Source: a bacterium
Lineage (GTDB): Bacteria; Bdellovibrionota_C; UBA2361; SZUA-149; JAQTWB01
NCBI GenBank assembly: GCA_028689495.1
Contig: JAQTWB010000001.1
Span: 124,001 to 188,000, forward strand
DNA: 64,000 bases
Reading direction: 5' to 3'
Shown: piece after piece, positions 19,653-29,004 of the stretch
Layout of the letters: the number at the start of each line of letters is the position of its first letter
Position numbering within the stretch: position 1 is the stretch's first letter
Notes under the pieces: model-generated
Database searches by the model: none
Told to the model about the DNA's origin: nothing
The model's input: the letters and a program-made list of their open reading frames with translations, nothing else
Made by a program: the position numbers and the translations under genes

Positions 19653-20797
19653 GCGCTGAGGACCTACCTGGTAGAATTGTTGCGCCGGGAAATGTTGCAT
19701 CAGAGTTGTTGAAGTTTTGGCGCGAAACAGCGGACCACGACAGATCGGCCCGCAGTAGCGACAGTCCGCGTCTTAAGACAACTCTGGCAAACATAATTGT
19801 TTTTGCTGGGTGTGAGGAGTCTTCGGCTTGCTCCAAGTGGCTTCAGGACCTTCTGACAGAACTTTGCCTTTCTTATCCATCACGGTTTGTCGTCGTAGTC
19901 AGCAGTAGGGATAGCGGTGAACAGTTGACTTGTTCGGTTAACTCTCGCTGCGTATTGTCTGATAATGGGCAGCATGTGTGTTCGGAGGAGATTTATCTTC
20001 GAGTCCCTGTCGGGGCGAGAAAGCACTTGAAGCATATGCTTTGGTCGCTTCTGGTGCCGGATATTGAGGTGATAATGATCGCCCTTCCCGGTTTCCTGGG
20101 CTATGAGGAATTAGAAGCTTTGCAGGAGACCATATCACCGCTTGCAGATTTGGCTGGACGGATAATTTACGATAGCGCCTGTGTCCCTGCAGCTGCGACA
20201 TTGTGGTCTGTTGGCACAGAAGAACCGCTGCATCTTTATGATACTTCATGGGTTCGTTTGCTTGGGTTGAGGAATCTTGTGCGAGAGCAGTTTGATTCAC
20301 CTTTGGCTAAGGACCTTATTATGGGGTTGGAATGTGTCGAAATTAGTTATTCGGCACGGTCTTCCGGTTTACTGCCGCCAAACAAGGTGTTTTTGCTGGC
20401 TGGCTGGATTCTTAGTTGTCTAGGCAGGGATCCAGAAGGGGTGTCTTTTGCAGACGGAGAGTATAAGTGGACTGACGGGTTTACCATTCGCCTAATTTCG
20501 GTCGAGGGAGGAAGTTCCGCTCGCAGTGTTCAGCAGGTTTTGTTTAAAGGGCACCATCCAGTTCACTCTTACTTAATGTCTCTAAAGATTAGTTCGGAGG
20601 ATGCGGAGAAAGGCTTTGCCTATAATGTGGCCTGTGAGAATCTCGATAGTAAGGAAATTCTTTTTTCCGGGCGATCGTTTCAGGAGGAGCCTATGCTACT
20701 TCGCGAGATAATCACTTGCGTGCAGGATGACAATACGTATTCGAGCTACAGGGCAGCCGATTTGTTGGCGATGCAGTTAGCTGATTTTTATATCTAA
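19637..20797 (+). CDS. opcA: OpcA-like glucose-6-phosphate dehydrogenase assembly protein (likely start 19649)
   Basis: 'CSEEIYLRVPVGARKHLKHMLWSLLVPDIEVIM' block typical of OpcA; overlaps the 3' end of zwf. Confidence 0.75.
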   Translation: MEKAMSAEDLPGRIVAPGNVASELLKFWRETADHDRSARSSDSPRLKTTLANIIVFAGCEESSACSKWLQDLLTELCLSYPSRFVVVVSSRDSGEQLTCSVNSRCVLSDNGQHVCSEEIYLRVPVGARKHLKHMLWSLLVPDIEVIMIALPGFLGYEELEALQETISPLADLAGRIIYDSACVPAAATLWSVGTEEPLHLYDTSWVRLLGLRNLVREQFDSPLAKDLIMGLECVEISYSARSSGLLPPNKVFLLAGWILSCLGRDPEGVSFADGEYKWTDGFTIRLISVEGGSSARSVQQVLFKGHHPVHSYLMSLKISSEDAEKGFAYNVACENLDSKEILFSGRSFQEEPMLLREIITCVQDDNTYSSYRAADLLAMQLADFYI

Positions 20798-20841
20798 TAT
20801 ACTCTCGCACTTGTTCTCACGGACAATGTACGGACGCTTTA

Positions 20842-21123
20842 CTACTGCAGCCAGGGCAATTCAAGCTCAAGTTCTTCAACCATGCTTTTTACGCTCATTC
20901 CTGGCGGAGCGAGGATTACGCCGCTGCCGGTCTCTTCTGCCAGAAGAGCCATCATTTCGTCTTCATCGCCGGTATAATCCACACTCTTTATTCGCGGAGA
21001 ACCCAGGAGTGGCAGACAGTCGAGAATATCCTCAACCTGTGTGACGACAAAAAGTAGTCGGTGCCCTTTGACATCAACCGCGGACGGTTCATTGTCACGG
21101 TAGGGGATGTAATAAGTGCTCAT
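20842..21123 (-). CDS. Hypothetical 93-aa protein
   Basis: ORF with normal-looking composition ('MSTYYIPYRDNEPSAVDVKGHRLLFVVTQVEDILDCLPLLG'), upstream AG-rich sequence; no family recognised. Confidence 0.5.
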   Translation of the reverse strand: MSTYYIPYRDNEPSAVDVKGHRLLFVVTQVEDILDCLPLLGSPRIKSVDYTGDEDEMMALLAEETGSGVILAPPGMSVKSMVEELELELPWLQ

Positions 21124-21221
21124 ATAGGTACTCTCCGTCGATCGAGAAATTAATTCTGCTGATAAAATTTTGATGAAGAGAGGAGAGCGAAGTGATGTAA
21201 TTTAAAGACTCGTTTGATTAA

Positions 21222-21249
21222 CAAATCTGTTAATTTTATAACAGATTTG
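21222..21249 (-). terminator. Perfect 11-bp stem-loop just downstream of the minus-strand Flp pilin
   Basis: CAAATCTGTTA / TAACAGATTTG with 6-nt loop, adjacent to the stop at 21252. Confidence 0.5.
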
Positions 21250-21251
21250 TC

Positions 21252-21425
21252 TCAGCTGTTGGCCTGAGCAACATAGCTGCCGACCCTGGACAAGGATTTT
21301 GATGCCGCTGTGCCGTAGTAATACAAGACCACAACTAGTACGGCAGAAACGAGGCTGGCCAGGAAGATATACTCCATTAGGGTATTGCCGCGTTCCTCAC
21401 AGATTTGTTTTTTCAGATTTGCCAT
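21252..21425 (-). CDS. Flp/Fap-type pilin component (orphan, minus strand)
   Basis: 'CEERGNTLMEYIFLASLVSAVLVVVLYYYGTAASKSLSRVGSYVAQANS': prepilin-like G/(N)xxxxEY hydrophobic segment. The ORF track extends to 21512; a Met at 21425 gives a typical short Flp. Confidence 0.75.
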   Translation of the reverse strand: MANLKKQICEERGNTLMEYIFLASLVSAVLVVVLYYYGTAASKSLSRVGSYVAQANS

Positions 21426-21942
21426 TAAGTAGTCTGTTTTTAAACTTAGCGGTTGTTTTTCTGGATAGAAAATTTCAACCAGAATCATTCCACGGGTTAC
21501 CCTCACGGGCAACTGTTATTTTGACGCTTGTTAACTTGTCATTGAGCAGTATTTCTACGTTCTATTAGATGGAGAAAAGCGTCTGGCTCGCATTTTGTGG
21601 TCAATCCGTTCGTTTACTCCTGCTGGAATATGGCATCGGTAGAGTTGAGGAGCTACTTTACAATAAACGTCCATTTATCTTCTATCCTATTTCGAAAAAG
21701 GAAGAAATTTGCCTCTTTGGGCTGAATACCTTTTGGAATTATCCTTGTTTGTTTTTTTATTTGCTCTGGGTTGATGAACTATTCGAAGTGTTAGGAATTT
21801 GGGAGATGTTAGCGAGCTACGCTCGCCAAATTTCCGCAGAATTTATTTATATGGAGTAATCGTATCTAGTTTTTGACCGGCCTGCTTGGTTTTCCAATTT
21901 GGCACCGTTCAAATCAGGCACAGGCTAGTCTGAGAAGGTGAG

Positions 21943-22002
21943 ATACCCCTCCCACCATGAATTTCCCGACGCCGTCGCCACCAATGTGAGCGGGAGGGGT
22001 AT
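21943..22002. other. Intergenic inverted repeat/hairpin (11-bp perfect arms, ~38-nt loop)
   Basis: ATACCCCTCCC (21943-21953) and GGGAGGGGTAT (21992-22002). Confidence 0.55.
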
Positions 22003-22039
22003 ACTGGTTATCTGGTCGCTGCTCCGCAGCTCCAATTAT

Positions 22040-22090
22040 ACTGCTCGAGATTAAGGTGTTAAGGATCGGGGAAATTAAAGTGCGAGCAGT
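22040..22090 (+). repeat. 51-bp dispersed repeat family B, copy 1, with perfect terminal inverted repeats ACTGCTCG…CGAGCAGT
   Basis: Internal 35 nt align without gaps to the reverse complement of 27540-27590 (8 mismatches by hand count). Confidence 0.75.
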
Positions 22091-22210
22091 ATATTTCACA
22101 AAAATACTTCTTAAGTTGTTTTTAGGAAGTGACGTGTACTACTCTGGCAGAGTGGAAATTTGTACTCGAGGGCAACAAAGCATAGCTGATATTCGCAGCA
22201 GGAGAATAGT

Positions 22211-23188
22211 ATGCTGGAGACAGGATTGGAAAAGAAAATATTACCTGGGTCGCAGGAAACGATACCTGCAGCAATATCCGATATTGGTTGTGAAAGAGAG
22301 ATCAATGAGGACAGGTATGCAGTAATCGATTCACCTGCCGGTCGGGCTTGGGTTGTTTGTGATGGAATGGGTGGCGTTAGCGGTGGAGATCTTGCGGCGG
22401 AACTGGCGATTAAGGCGATTCGCCGGGCGCTTGAAGGGCGTGATTTTGAATCACCTGAGCCGGCTGTGCGTGCCGCCATTGAAGAAGCCAATCGAGTGAT
22501 CGTGCTTCGTCGGCAGAATCCGGCATTTGCCAGTATGGGTACAACAGTGGCTGGGGTGATTACCCAAGGGAACCATTGGGTGATAGCACACGCTGGAGAT
22601 TCCAGAGTTTATCTGGTTCGCGGAGGGGCGATACAGCAGCTGACCAAAGATCATACATATGTTCAGGAGCTCGTGGATAAGGGCCTGATTGCAAAAGAGG
22701 AGGCGATGTCTCATCCGCAGGCACATGTTTTGACAAGGTGCCTTGGGGCCGGGCCACAGTTGTCGCTTGATGTGAAACATTTATGGTGTTGGGAGTCGAG
22801 CGAAGAAGTGTCCGAAGACAAGATTGTTATTTGCTCTGACGGATTATACAGCCTGGTCGATGATTGGGAAATCGCTGAGGCTGTGGCTAATGGTTCGCCT
22901 CAGGATAGTTGTGTTTCGCTTGTAGAGATGGCCAGAGGGCGTGGAGGTTATGACAACATTACCGTTGCGGTGCTTCCAGTCCCAGGTGAGCTCCGCGATG
23001 AAGACCCAGGCTATAGGACTGAGTCTCCGTATGAGGATTTAAAACGTAGAGCACTTGTTGAGACCGGTAAGGTATCATCCTCTGAACTTGCGGCTCAATT
23101 GGTGAAGCAGCTATTTATGATGTTGATTCTTATGTTGATTGGCAGTTTTGCAACGTTGCTGGTGATGATTTTTCAGTCGGTTGGTTGA
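22211..23188 (+). CDS. PP2C-family Ser/Thr phosphatase with C-terminal TM segment
   Basis: 'SDIGCEREINEDRY', 'VVCDGMGGVSGGDLAAELA', 'AHAGDSRVYLVRGG', 'LTRCLGAG', 'VICSDGLYSLVDDWEI'; hydrophobic C-terminus. Confidence 0.93.
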   Translation: MLETGLEKKILPGSQETIPAAISDIGCEREINEDRYAVIDSPAGRAWVVCDGMGGVSGGDLAAELAIKAIRRALEGRDFESPEPAVRAAIEEANRVIVLRRQNPAFASMGTTVAGVITQGNHWVIAHAGDSRVYLVRGGAIQQLTKDHTYVQELVDKGLIAKEEAMSHPQAHVLTRCLGAGPQLSLDVKHLWCWESSEEVSEDKIVICSDGLYSLVDDWEIAEAVANGSPQDSCVSLVEMARGRGGYDNITVAVLPVPGELRDEDPGYRTESPYEDLKRRALVETGKVSSSELAAQLVKQLFMMLILMLIGSFATLLVMIFQSVG

Positions 23189-23225
23189 TAAAGGTTAACT
23201 AAAAGTAGAGATGGAGGAGAGAGAC

Positions 23226-24005
23226 ATGAGCGAGGAAAAGCCCCTATTTTCCGAAAGTGATTCCGGACGACATGAGGAGGTTAAGCCGAGAAGTGCAGCT
23301 GGTTCAAGAGCGAAAAATCAGACAGTGATGTTGACGCCGGAAATGACGGGTCAGGTCCGCGCAATGTTGAACCGTGACCCTGATTCGTCGGCGGCGATTA
23401 ACCAGGTTATGTCCGCTGCTTCCTGGGAGAGGCCGGGTCAGGCGGCGGCCCCGGTTGTTCCGCGCTCTGATGCAAGTGGGCAGTCTATAACTCAGGAACA
23501 TCCATCTCGGGTGCCGGTCCCCCCCTATGTCGCTCCCTCAAGGCAGGTTTCTCCGGTTCAGGTAGCGGTTGCTCCGCCTGTTGTCGGTGTGGGTACTGGT
23601 GTGTTTGCGCAAGGCATGAGGACTGAGGGCATTCAGGTTATTGCACATGGTAAGTCCTCTCGTCTTGTCGGTTTTTTGGTTAGTTATGATTCCGATGAAG
23701 ATGGGGAACTTTGTCCATTGAGGTTTGGACGTTGGTTGGTGTCATCGCAAGCTGTGGATCAGGGAAGTTATATATTGATTGAAGAGGAAACAATATCTCC
23801 ACTTCATGCGATTATTCGTGTTGGAAAAGATGGACGGATTCAGGTTCTCGATCAACTTTCCGAATATGGTACGGCAGTGACCAAGGCGGGGGAGGATGAA
23901 GAGGAAGAGATCAGTGGTGCCATGGTCGAAGTTCATCATGGTGATATTGTTCGTTTTGGGAAACGGCGATTCGTTGTGGTGATTATTCCTACGACATCGG
24001 AATAG
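23226..24005 (+). CDS. FHA-domain protein with disordered N-terminal half
   Basis: 'GRWLVSSQAVDQGSYILIEEETISPLHAIIRVGKDGRIQVLDQLSEYGTAVTKAGE…VHHGDIVRFGKRRFVVV'. Paralogous to 39197-40366. Confidence 0.8.
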   Translation: MSEEKPLFSESDSGRHEEVKPRSAAGSRAKNQTVMLTPEMTGQVRAMLNRDPDSSAAINQVMSAASWERPGQAAAPVVPRSDASGQSITQEHPSRVPVPPYVAPSRQVSPVQVAVAPPVVGVGTGVFAQGMRTEGIQVIAHGKSSRLVGFLVSYDSDEDGELCPLRFGRWLVSSQAVDQGSYILIEEETISPLHAIIRVGKDGRIQVLDQLSEYGTAVTKAGEDEEEEISGAMVEVHHGDIVRFGKRRFVVVIIPTTSE

Positions 24006-24073
24006 AGGCAGGCAGAGCTCAACGGAGTGTCTTTGGGCAGGGACTGAACTATTAGCGGAGCGTATCGTTCTAT

Positions 24074-25609
24074 ATGAGCGGAGAGCATTTTCTAAATTTA
24101 CAGCCAGGTACGGTGGTGAATGGCCGCTATGAGGTGGTCAAGTGCCTGGGTGCCGGTAGTATGGGCATGGTTTACGCCTGTCGCCACCGGGAGCTTTCTG
24201 GTCGTTTGGTGGCGATGAAAGTGCTTTTCTCTGAAGTCGCCAATGATGAAACGGCACGTAAACGTTTTGAGAACGAAATATTTGCCTCGTATGAGGTGAA
24301 CCATCCCAATGTTGTTAGAGCCTATGAATACTTTATTGATGGAGATCTGATCGCATTCACAATGGAGTATATCGGGGGAGGGGATCTGGCGGAAAGGCTG
24401 GAGCGTGATGAGCCCATGCCTGTAGACAAGGTGGCACGAATGCTGCGGCAGATGTGTTCGGGTGTCGATACGATTCACAAGGCAGGTATAATCCATCGTG
24501 ACTTGAAGCCTGAAAACATTCTTTTGACAACGAACGATGACATCAAAATTACGGATTTTGGTATCGCGCGCACCGGGATAGTTCGAAATCTGACTCAGGA
24601 TGGGGGACTTGTTGGCACAGTAGATTATGTCAGTCCTGAATATCTGGAGCGAGGTCAGGTAGACTGTCGTTCTGATATTTATGCTTTAGGGGTCCTTGCT
24701 TATGAGATGATTACCAAGGAACCTCCATTTCGTGGTGAGAGTGTGATTCAGACGATGACAATGCGACTTCGTTCTGACCCCGTGGCACCGATTGTTTTGC
24801 GACCGGAGTGTCCTGTCGCACTGAGTAATATTGTTCTCAAAGCATTGGCGCGTGATCCTGAAAGGCGTTATCAGACGGCAGAAGAAATGTTTGTCGATTT
24901 GGATCGTATGATAAATGCACCATCCGCGACAGATATAGCTGTCCCTGTGGAGGGCGTGGCGCTGCGCTTTGCATCATCAGCCACAACAGGAGATGCGCAG
25001 TCTTCACGTATTGAAAAAACTGTAGCCGAGAGACCAAAAAACAAATCTGAAGGGGGTTCTTCATCTTTACTTGAGGCGCTGTGGGACGGATCGGTCGATA
25101 GTGATGATGTAGAGTCGGGAACGGACAGCTTCTCTGACTTCGATAAGGGGGATGAATCTCTCGCGAACATAGGGGGATCTGAGGCATTGTCTGCTCCTGC
25201 GCCAAGTCTTGATCCACTGCTTGGTTCTGGTGGAGGAACAAGGAGCTACATAACGCCTTCAAGTGCGGCCGTGCCCCTCCGAGCGGAGCCTGTGATTGTT
25301 TACTCGGGAGGTGCCTCTCATCAACGGTCAGAAATAGGGAAGTCCTCAGAACGCAAGGTGACAATTGCCGACTCGTATATCAGTTCTCAACGCTTGCAGC
25401 AGCTGAAGAGGGAGAATTTCCAAGCGGATGGATTGTTTGGGGTCGGGTTGCGTTTTGCGTTGGTTGTTATGCTCGGATTCATGGCAGGTTTTGTCTTCTT
25501 GAGATTCGCAAATCCTGGTTTGATGGGGCTTGGTAGAGATCGGGGCGTTCCCATGGATGAGCATGGCGTCGATGATGTGCGGCTTTTGGATTTATCTCAG
25601 CAGCGATGA
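24074..25609 (+). CDS. Membrane-anchored Ser/Thr protein kinase (Hanks type, canonical motifs)
   Basis: 'LGAGSMGMVYACRHRELSGRLVAMKVL', 'IIHRDLKPENILLTTNDDIKITDFGIAR', 'GTVDYVSPEYL', 'DIYALGVLAYEMITKEPPF'; C-terminal TM. Confidence 0.96.
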   Translation: MSGEHFLNLQPGTVVNGRYEVVKCLGAGSMGMVYACRHRELSGRLVAMKVLFSEVANDETARKRFENEIFASYEVNHPNVVRAYEYFIDGDLIAFTMEYIGGGDLAERLERDEPMPVDKVARMLRQMCSGVDTIHKAGIIHRDLKPENILLTTNDDIKITDFGIARTGIVRNLTQDGGLVGTVDYVSPEYLERGQVDCRSDIYALGVLAYEMITKEPPFRGESVIQTMTMRLRSDPVAPIVLRPECPVALSNIVLKALARDPERRYQTAEEMFVDLDRMINAPSATDIAVPVEGVALRFASSATTGDAQSSRIEKTVAERPKNKSEGGSSSLLEALWDGSVDSDDVESGTDSFSDFDKGDESLANIGGSEALSAPAPSLDPLLGSGGGTRSYITPSSAAVPLRAEPVIVYSGGASHQRSEIGKSSERKVTIADSYISSQRLQQLKRENFQADGLFGVGLRFALVVMLGFMAGFVFLRFANPGLMGLGRDRGVPMDEHGVDDVRLLDLSQQR

Positions 25610-25813
25610 TCATGAGCGGCTGAATATGCGGACGGCAAATTAGCGAGAATTTTTATCGGCTTATTTGGAGTCTTTTTTATCTGCAGGCCGGGCGAATCCT
25701 TGTTATTGCTGAATGTGCGTAGCCCAATTGCTTGTTGCTGCATTTTTTTGTGACGTTGTCAGATTTGCCGCATCTTAAATTCGGTAACATGGAAAAACAT
25801 TACTTGGACTTAT

Positions 25814-27109
25814 ATGAAGCTACTGATTGTTGATAATACAGCAGAGGGACAGTCACGTTGCGCCAGACGCATTGAGTCGTTCCATCAGAGTGATGTGGAG
25901 ATGCTTGATTTGCGTGTGAAGCTTGTCTTAGGCAAGGATTTGTTGCAGTCACTGGATGAGGCGGATGTTCTCGTACTAGGGTCTGGTCTGGGAGAAGAAG
26001 GGGCAACGTTAGCTCGTAATGCGCTTAACCGTATGCCATGGCTTCATGTAATCATGTATGTTTCAGAAGTAGCCTATTCGGGCGGCGCCTTTCGGTCGGC
26101 TCACGCTGCTGGTGTTCGAAAGGTCTTGCCGGATAATGCCTCACCCCTTGACTTGCTTCAGGAGCTGGTAGCTATTTTTCAGGAGTTTCGCCGGGAAGGG
26201 CGAGTACGAGAGGGGCGTGTCGTCTGTGTTGCTCATGCAAAAGGTGGTACAGGTGCAACCAGTATTTGTGCAGCTTTGGCGGAAGTTTGTAGTGTTCATC
26301 GGCGGCGTTCCATGCTCTGGGACCTTGATGTTGAAACAAGGGATCTTTGTCGGGCGTTGACGGTTACTGGGCCGACCGCAAAGGTAGTAAGTAGTTGGGT
26401 AAATGGTACCAGAGAAATTAATCGGGACAGTTTGCAGGATGCGCTGATACCGGTAAGTCAGGATGTTTCAGTGCTCATGCCGCCGGACAGTATGGCGGAA
26501 GCGATGGATTTGGTGTGTCACACTGACGGGATTGAGATTTGCCAAAATATACTTGATATCGCTCGGGTAGTGCATGATGTGATTCTTATTGACACGGGAG
26601 GTCGCATTGGACCGGCCACGGGTGCTTTGATGCGGGCCGCGGATGAGGTCGTTGTTGTCATTGATGACACCATTCTTGGTCTTACTGCGCTTGATTTATT
26701 TTTGAGTTACGCCAAGGCTCTTGTTTTGGGGCCAGAGCGACTAAGTTTTGTTGTGAATGGTTATACGGGTGAAATGTTGGCGCTTTCTCAGATTGAGGCT
26801 GAACTTGAACCAGCCCATCATTTAGGTGAGAAGCCTTGGAGCCTTCCGCAAGTGCCACTTGACCCAAAAGCTGTGCTTTGGCCGGGTAGTGGACGGACGT
26901 TATATAGTATCGGTCAGCGTTCCACTCGTGCTGCCCTTGAGGGGATCGCCCGTCAGCTTCAGCTGATTCCGGATAGTGGTGCCTCTGCTTATTCAGATGA
27001 TGTACAACGTTCTTCCTGGTGGGAGAAGCTGAGGAGTCGTAAGGCTGAGTTCCCCACAGGAGGGGGGAGATATGGGGGTGAAGGGTCATTTGGTAACGAG
27101 GAAGGTTAA
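25814..27109 (+). CDS. TadZ/CpaE-like protein (receiver-like N-terminus plus ParA/MinD-like ATPase domain with atypical Walker A)
   Basis: 'VVCVAHAKGGTGATSICAALAEV', 'DVILIDTGGRIGPATGALMRAADEVVVVID'; Tad locus. Confidence 0.8.
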   Translation: MKLLIVDNTAEGQSRCARRIESFHQSDVEMLDLRVKLVLGKDLLQSLDEADVLVLGSGLGEEGATLARNALNRMPWLHVIMYVSEVAYSGGAFRSAHAAGVRKVLPDNASPLDLLQELVAIFQEFRREGRVREGRVVCVAHAKGGTGATSICAALAEVCSVHRRRSMLWDLDVETRDLCRALTVTGPTAKVVSSWVNGTREINRDSLQDALIPVSQDVSVLMPPDSMAEAMDLVCHTDGIEICQNILDIARVVHDVILIDTGGRIGPATGALMRAADEVVVVIDDTILGLTALDLFLSYAKALVLGPERLSFVVNGYTGEMLALSQIEAELEPAHHLGEKPWSLPQVPLDPKAVLWPGSGRTLYSIGQRSTRAALEGIARQLQLIPDSGASAYSDDVQRSSWWEKLRSRKAEFPTGGGRYGGEGSFGNEEG

Positions 27110-27222
27110 AAAAAGAGGCTAGTGGGAGAAAAGTTCCTGTGCTAGCGTAAAAAAAGCTAAAGAAAATTTTAGTTATAGCCGAAGAATGCTCTGGGTGTTT
27201 TCGGGGTTTTTCGTGGCTCGGT

Positions 27223-27238
27223 GCCCTTCGGGGCTTTT
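27223..27238 (+). terminator. Putative terminator between tadZ and the Flp pilin gene
   Basis: GCCC-TTCG-GGGC-TTTT. Confidence 0.5.
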
Positions 27239-27294
27239 GTGTGGATAGTCCCGCAACTGGTTTCCGGGAGCGGTCAGTCAAAAAGGGAAAGAAA

Positions 27295-27486
27295 ATGGAA
27301 AAAGAAATGGTAAATGTAGTTGAGAAGACAGAGGAAAAGGAAGAAGGCGCATCGATGGTTGAGTATGTGCTGATGGCTGCTCTAGTATCAGTTGTGGCAA
27401 TTACTGCGATTACTTTCCTCGGTCAGCAGACCAGCAAAACATTCAGCCGTATTGGTTCGGATGTTGAGGCGGCTAACAACACATAA
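27295..27486 (+). CDS. flp: Flp/Fap-type pilin (Tad major pilin candidate; ORF track start 27241)
   Basis: 'KEEGASMVEYVLMAALVSVVAITAITFLGQQTSKTFSRIGSDVEAANNT'; G/A(x)4EY prepilin motif. Confidence 0.88.
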   Translation: MEKEMVNVVEKTEEKEEGASMVEYVLMAALVSVVAITAITFLGQQTSKTFSRIGSDVEAANNT

Positions 27487-27510
27487 TATTTCAGATGAGT
27501 TGATAAAAAA

Positions 27511-27533
27511 CAGGGCTTCGGCCCTGTTTTTTT
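27511..27533 (+). terminator. Rho-independent terminator after the Flp pilin gene
   Basis: CAGGGC-TTCG-GCCCTG-TTTTTTT. Confidence 0.88.
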
Positions 27534-27539
27534 GTTTGC

Positions 27540-27590
27540 ACTGCTCGCACTTTAGTTTTTCCGATCCACAACACCTCATTCCCGAGCAGT
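27540..27590 (-). repeat. 51-bp dispersed repeat family B, copy 2
   Basis: Reverse complement reads ACTGCTCGGGAATGAGGTGTTGTGGATCGGAAAAACTAAAGTGCGAGCAGT; same length and TIRs as 22040-22090. Confidence 0.75.
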
Positions 27591-27973
27591 ATATTGGTCT
27601 TCGGTCGCATCCGCTGGCGCGGCTGCTTCGATATACCGCCTCAAAAAACAGCATAAGCTCTCGTCTCTCATATTCTCAGTAATCCTGAAAGTTTGTTCTG
27701 CCCATACCCATTCATATTTGCACCATTAAACATCCTTGCCGCGTCTAAATAAACACTGGGAACGGTATTTTCGGGATGCTGATACGGCATTTCGCCACCG
27801 ATAGCCCATGGGAATGAATTTTGCTCAAAAGTAAGAATAAGCAAAATATCGTTTAAGTTTGTTGGCAGACAATGCCGATTTTCAGAATAGTGATGATAAC
27901 CGACCAACGCAGAAAATAGATCGAGTTGAACTATATACTGTTCTGTTAAGGTCAATTTTGGGGAAAGGATACA

Positions 27974-28906
27974 ATGGCAACGGCATCTCGTTTTGGCGCA
28001 AGTCCTTCACGGAGCGGTTATAACAGCAAGGTTCGCCTGTTGATAGCTAGTCTTCTTGGGGTGATTGTCATTCTTGTCGGTACAATCGTGTACGTGATTA
28101 ATCAGATGGCGGCGCCCAAACCGGAGACGGCACCTGAAGTAGCTGCGACACCGGTAGAGGACTCGGGCCCATTAAAAAATATGGTTAAGATAGTTGTCGC
28201 TGCACAACGAATCGAAGAAGGGCAAAAGATAACTCCGGATATGCTGGGTGTTCGTGAAGAAGATTTTTCACGTATGCCTTCCGGTGCCTGGAGAGACATA
28301 AATATGCAACATCTGATTGGCAAGTATGCAACGGCGATGATTGCAGCGAATATGCCGATTCTGAAAGAACAACTGGCAGATGCGCCACCGTCTCAAGATT
28401 TGGAAATACCGGCGGGTTACCGAGCTGTGACTATTACAGTGGATGCCAGAACAGGAGTTGAAGGTTGGGCTAAGCCAAACAGTCGAGTCGATGTAAACTG
28501 GACTTTTGTCGATTCTGACAAGAAGACAAAGGTCCACACAATTGTAAGATTCGTTAAAATTCTTTCGGTGGGTGGTGCAACCAATTCTCCGGGTCAGAAG
28601 GCTGCAGTTGGTAGTAATCAACCGACAACTGTGACGTTGCTTGTCACAGAAGAAGATGCAAGAAAAATTGAGCTTGCCAGAAATCTTGGATCGCTTTCAT
28701 TGGCGTTAGTAGGCAATACCGAAACGCCCTCAGGATTCAATTCTGACGCTCCGTCTACTATTGATGATATTCTCGGTAAAAAAGCTGAAAGTGGTATCAC
28801 TGAAGATGATATTGATGGAGTTGTTTACCTGCCTGATCCTGATACAGGAAAGCAAATTAAAATGATTTTGGTGAATGGGAAATGGGTTAGAGACAAGTCA
28901 TACTGA
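27974..28906 (+). CDS. cpaB: CpaB/RcpC-like Flp pilus assembly protein (SAF domain)
   Basis: N-terminal TM; 'VVAAQRIEEGQKITPDMLGVREED', 'PAGYRAVTITVDARTGVEGWAKPNSRVDV', 'TLLVTEEDARKIELARNLGSLSLAL'. Confidence 0.85.
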   Translation: MATASRFGASPSRSGYNSKVRLLIASLLGVIVILVGTIVYVINQMAAPKPETAPEVAATPVEDSGPLKNMVKIVVAAQRIEEGQKITPDMLGVREEDFSRMPSGAWRDINMQHLIGKYATAMIAANMPILKEQLADAPPSQDLEIPAGYRAVTITVDARTGVEGWAKPNSRVDVNWTFVDSDKKTKVHTIVRFVKILSVGGATNSPGQKAAVGSNQPTTVTLLVTEEDARKIELARNLGSLSLALVGNTETPSGFNSDAPSTIDDILGKKAESGITEDDIDGVVYLPDPDTGKQIKMILVNGKWVRDKSY

Positions 28907-28922
28907 GTGACGATGGATAATA

Positions 28923-28948
28923 AATGAGGCTGAACGCTCAGCCTCATT
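28923..28948 (+). terminator. Hairpin/terminator candidate after cpaB
   Basis: Perfect 11-bp stem AATGAGGCTGA-ACGC-TCAGCCTCATT. Confidence 0.65.
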
Positions 28949-29004
28949 TGCATTATCACCTCTTGGTCAGTGAAATCACATAAGGTTGTAGTTAAGGAAT
29001 TTGT

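Noticed and set aside
21569-21859. 96-aa plus ORF in the flp-PP2C gap
   Set aside because: No recognisable family or strong RBS; aromatic-rich sequence may be chance. Left unannotated, but not excluded.
24837-25364. 175-aa minus ORF antisense to the STPK
   Set aside because: Antisense to a canonical kinase; low-complexity composition.
27388-27955. ORFs on both strands between flp and cpaB
   Set aside because: Overlap the flp terminator and repeat B; no domain signal.
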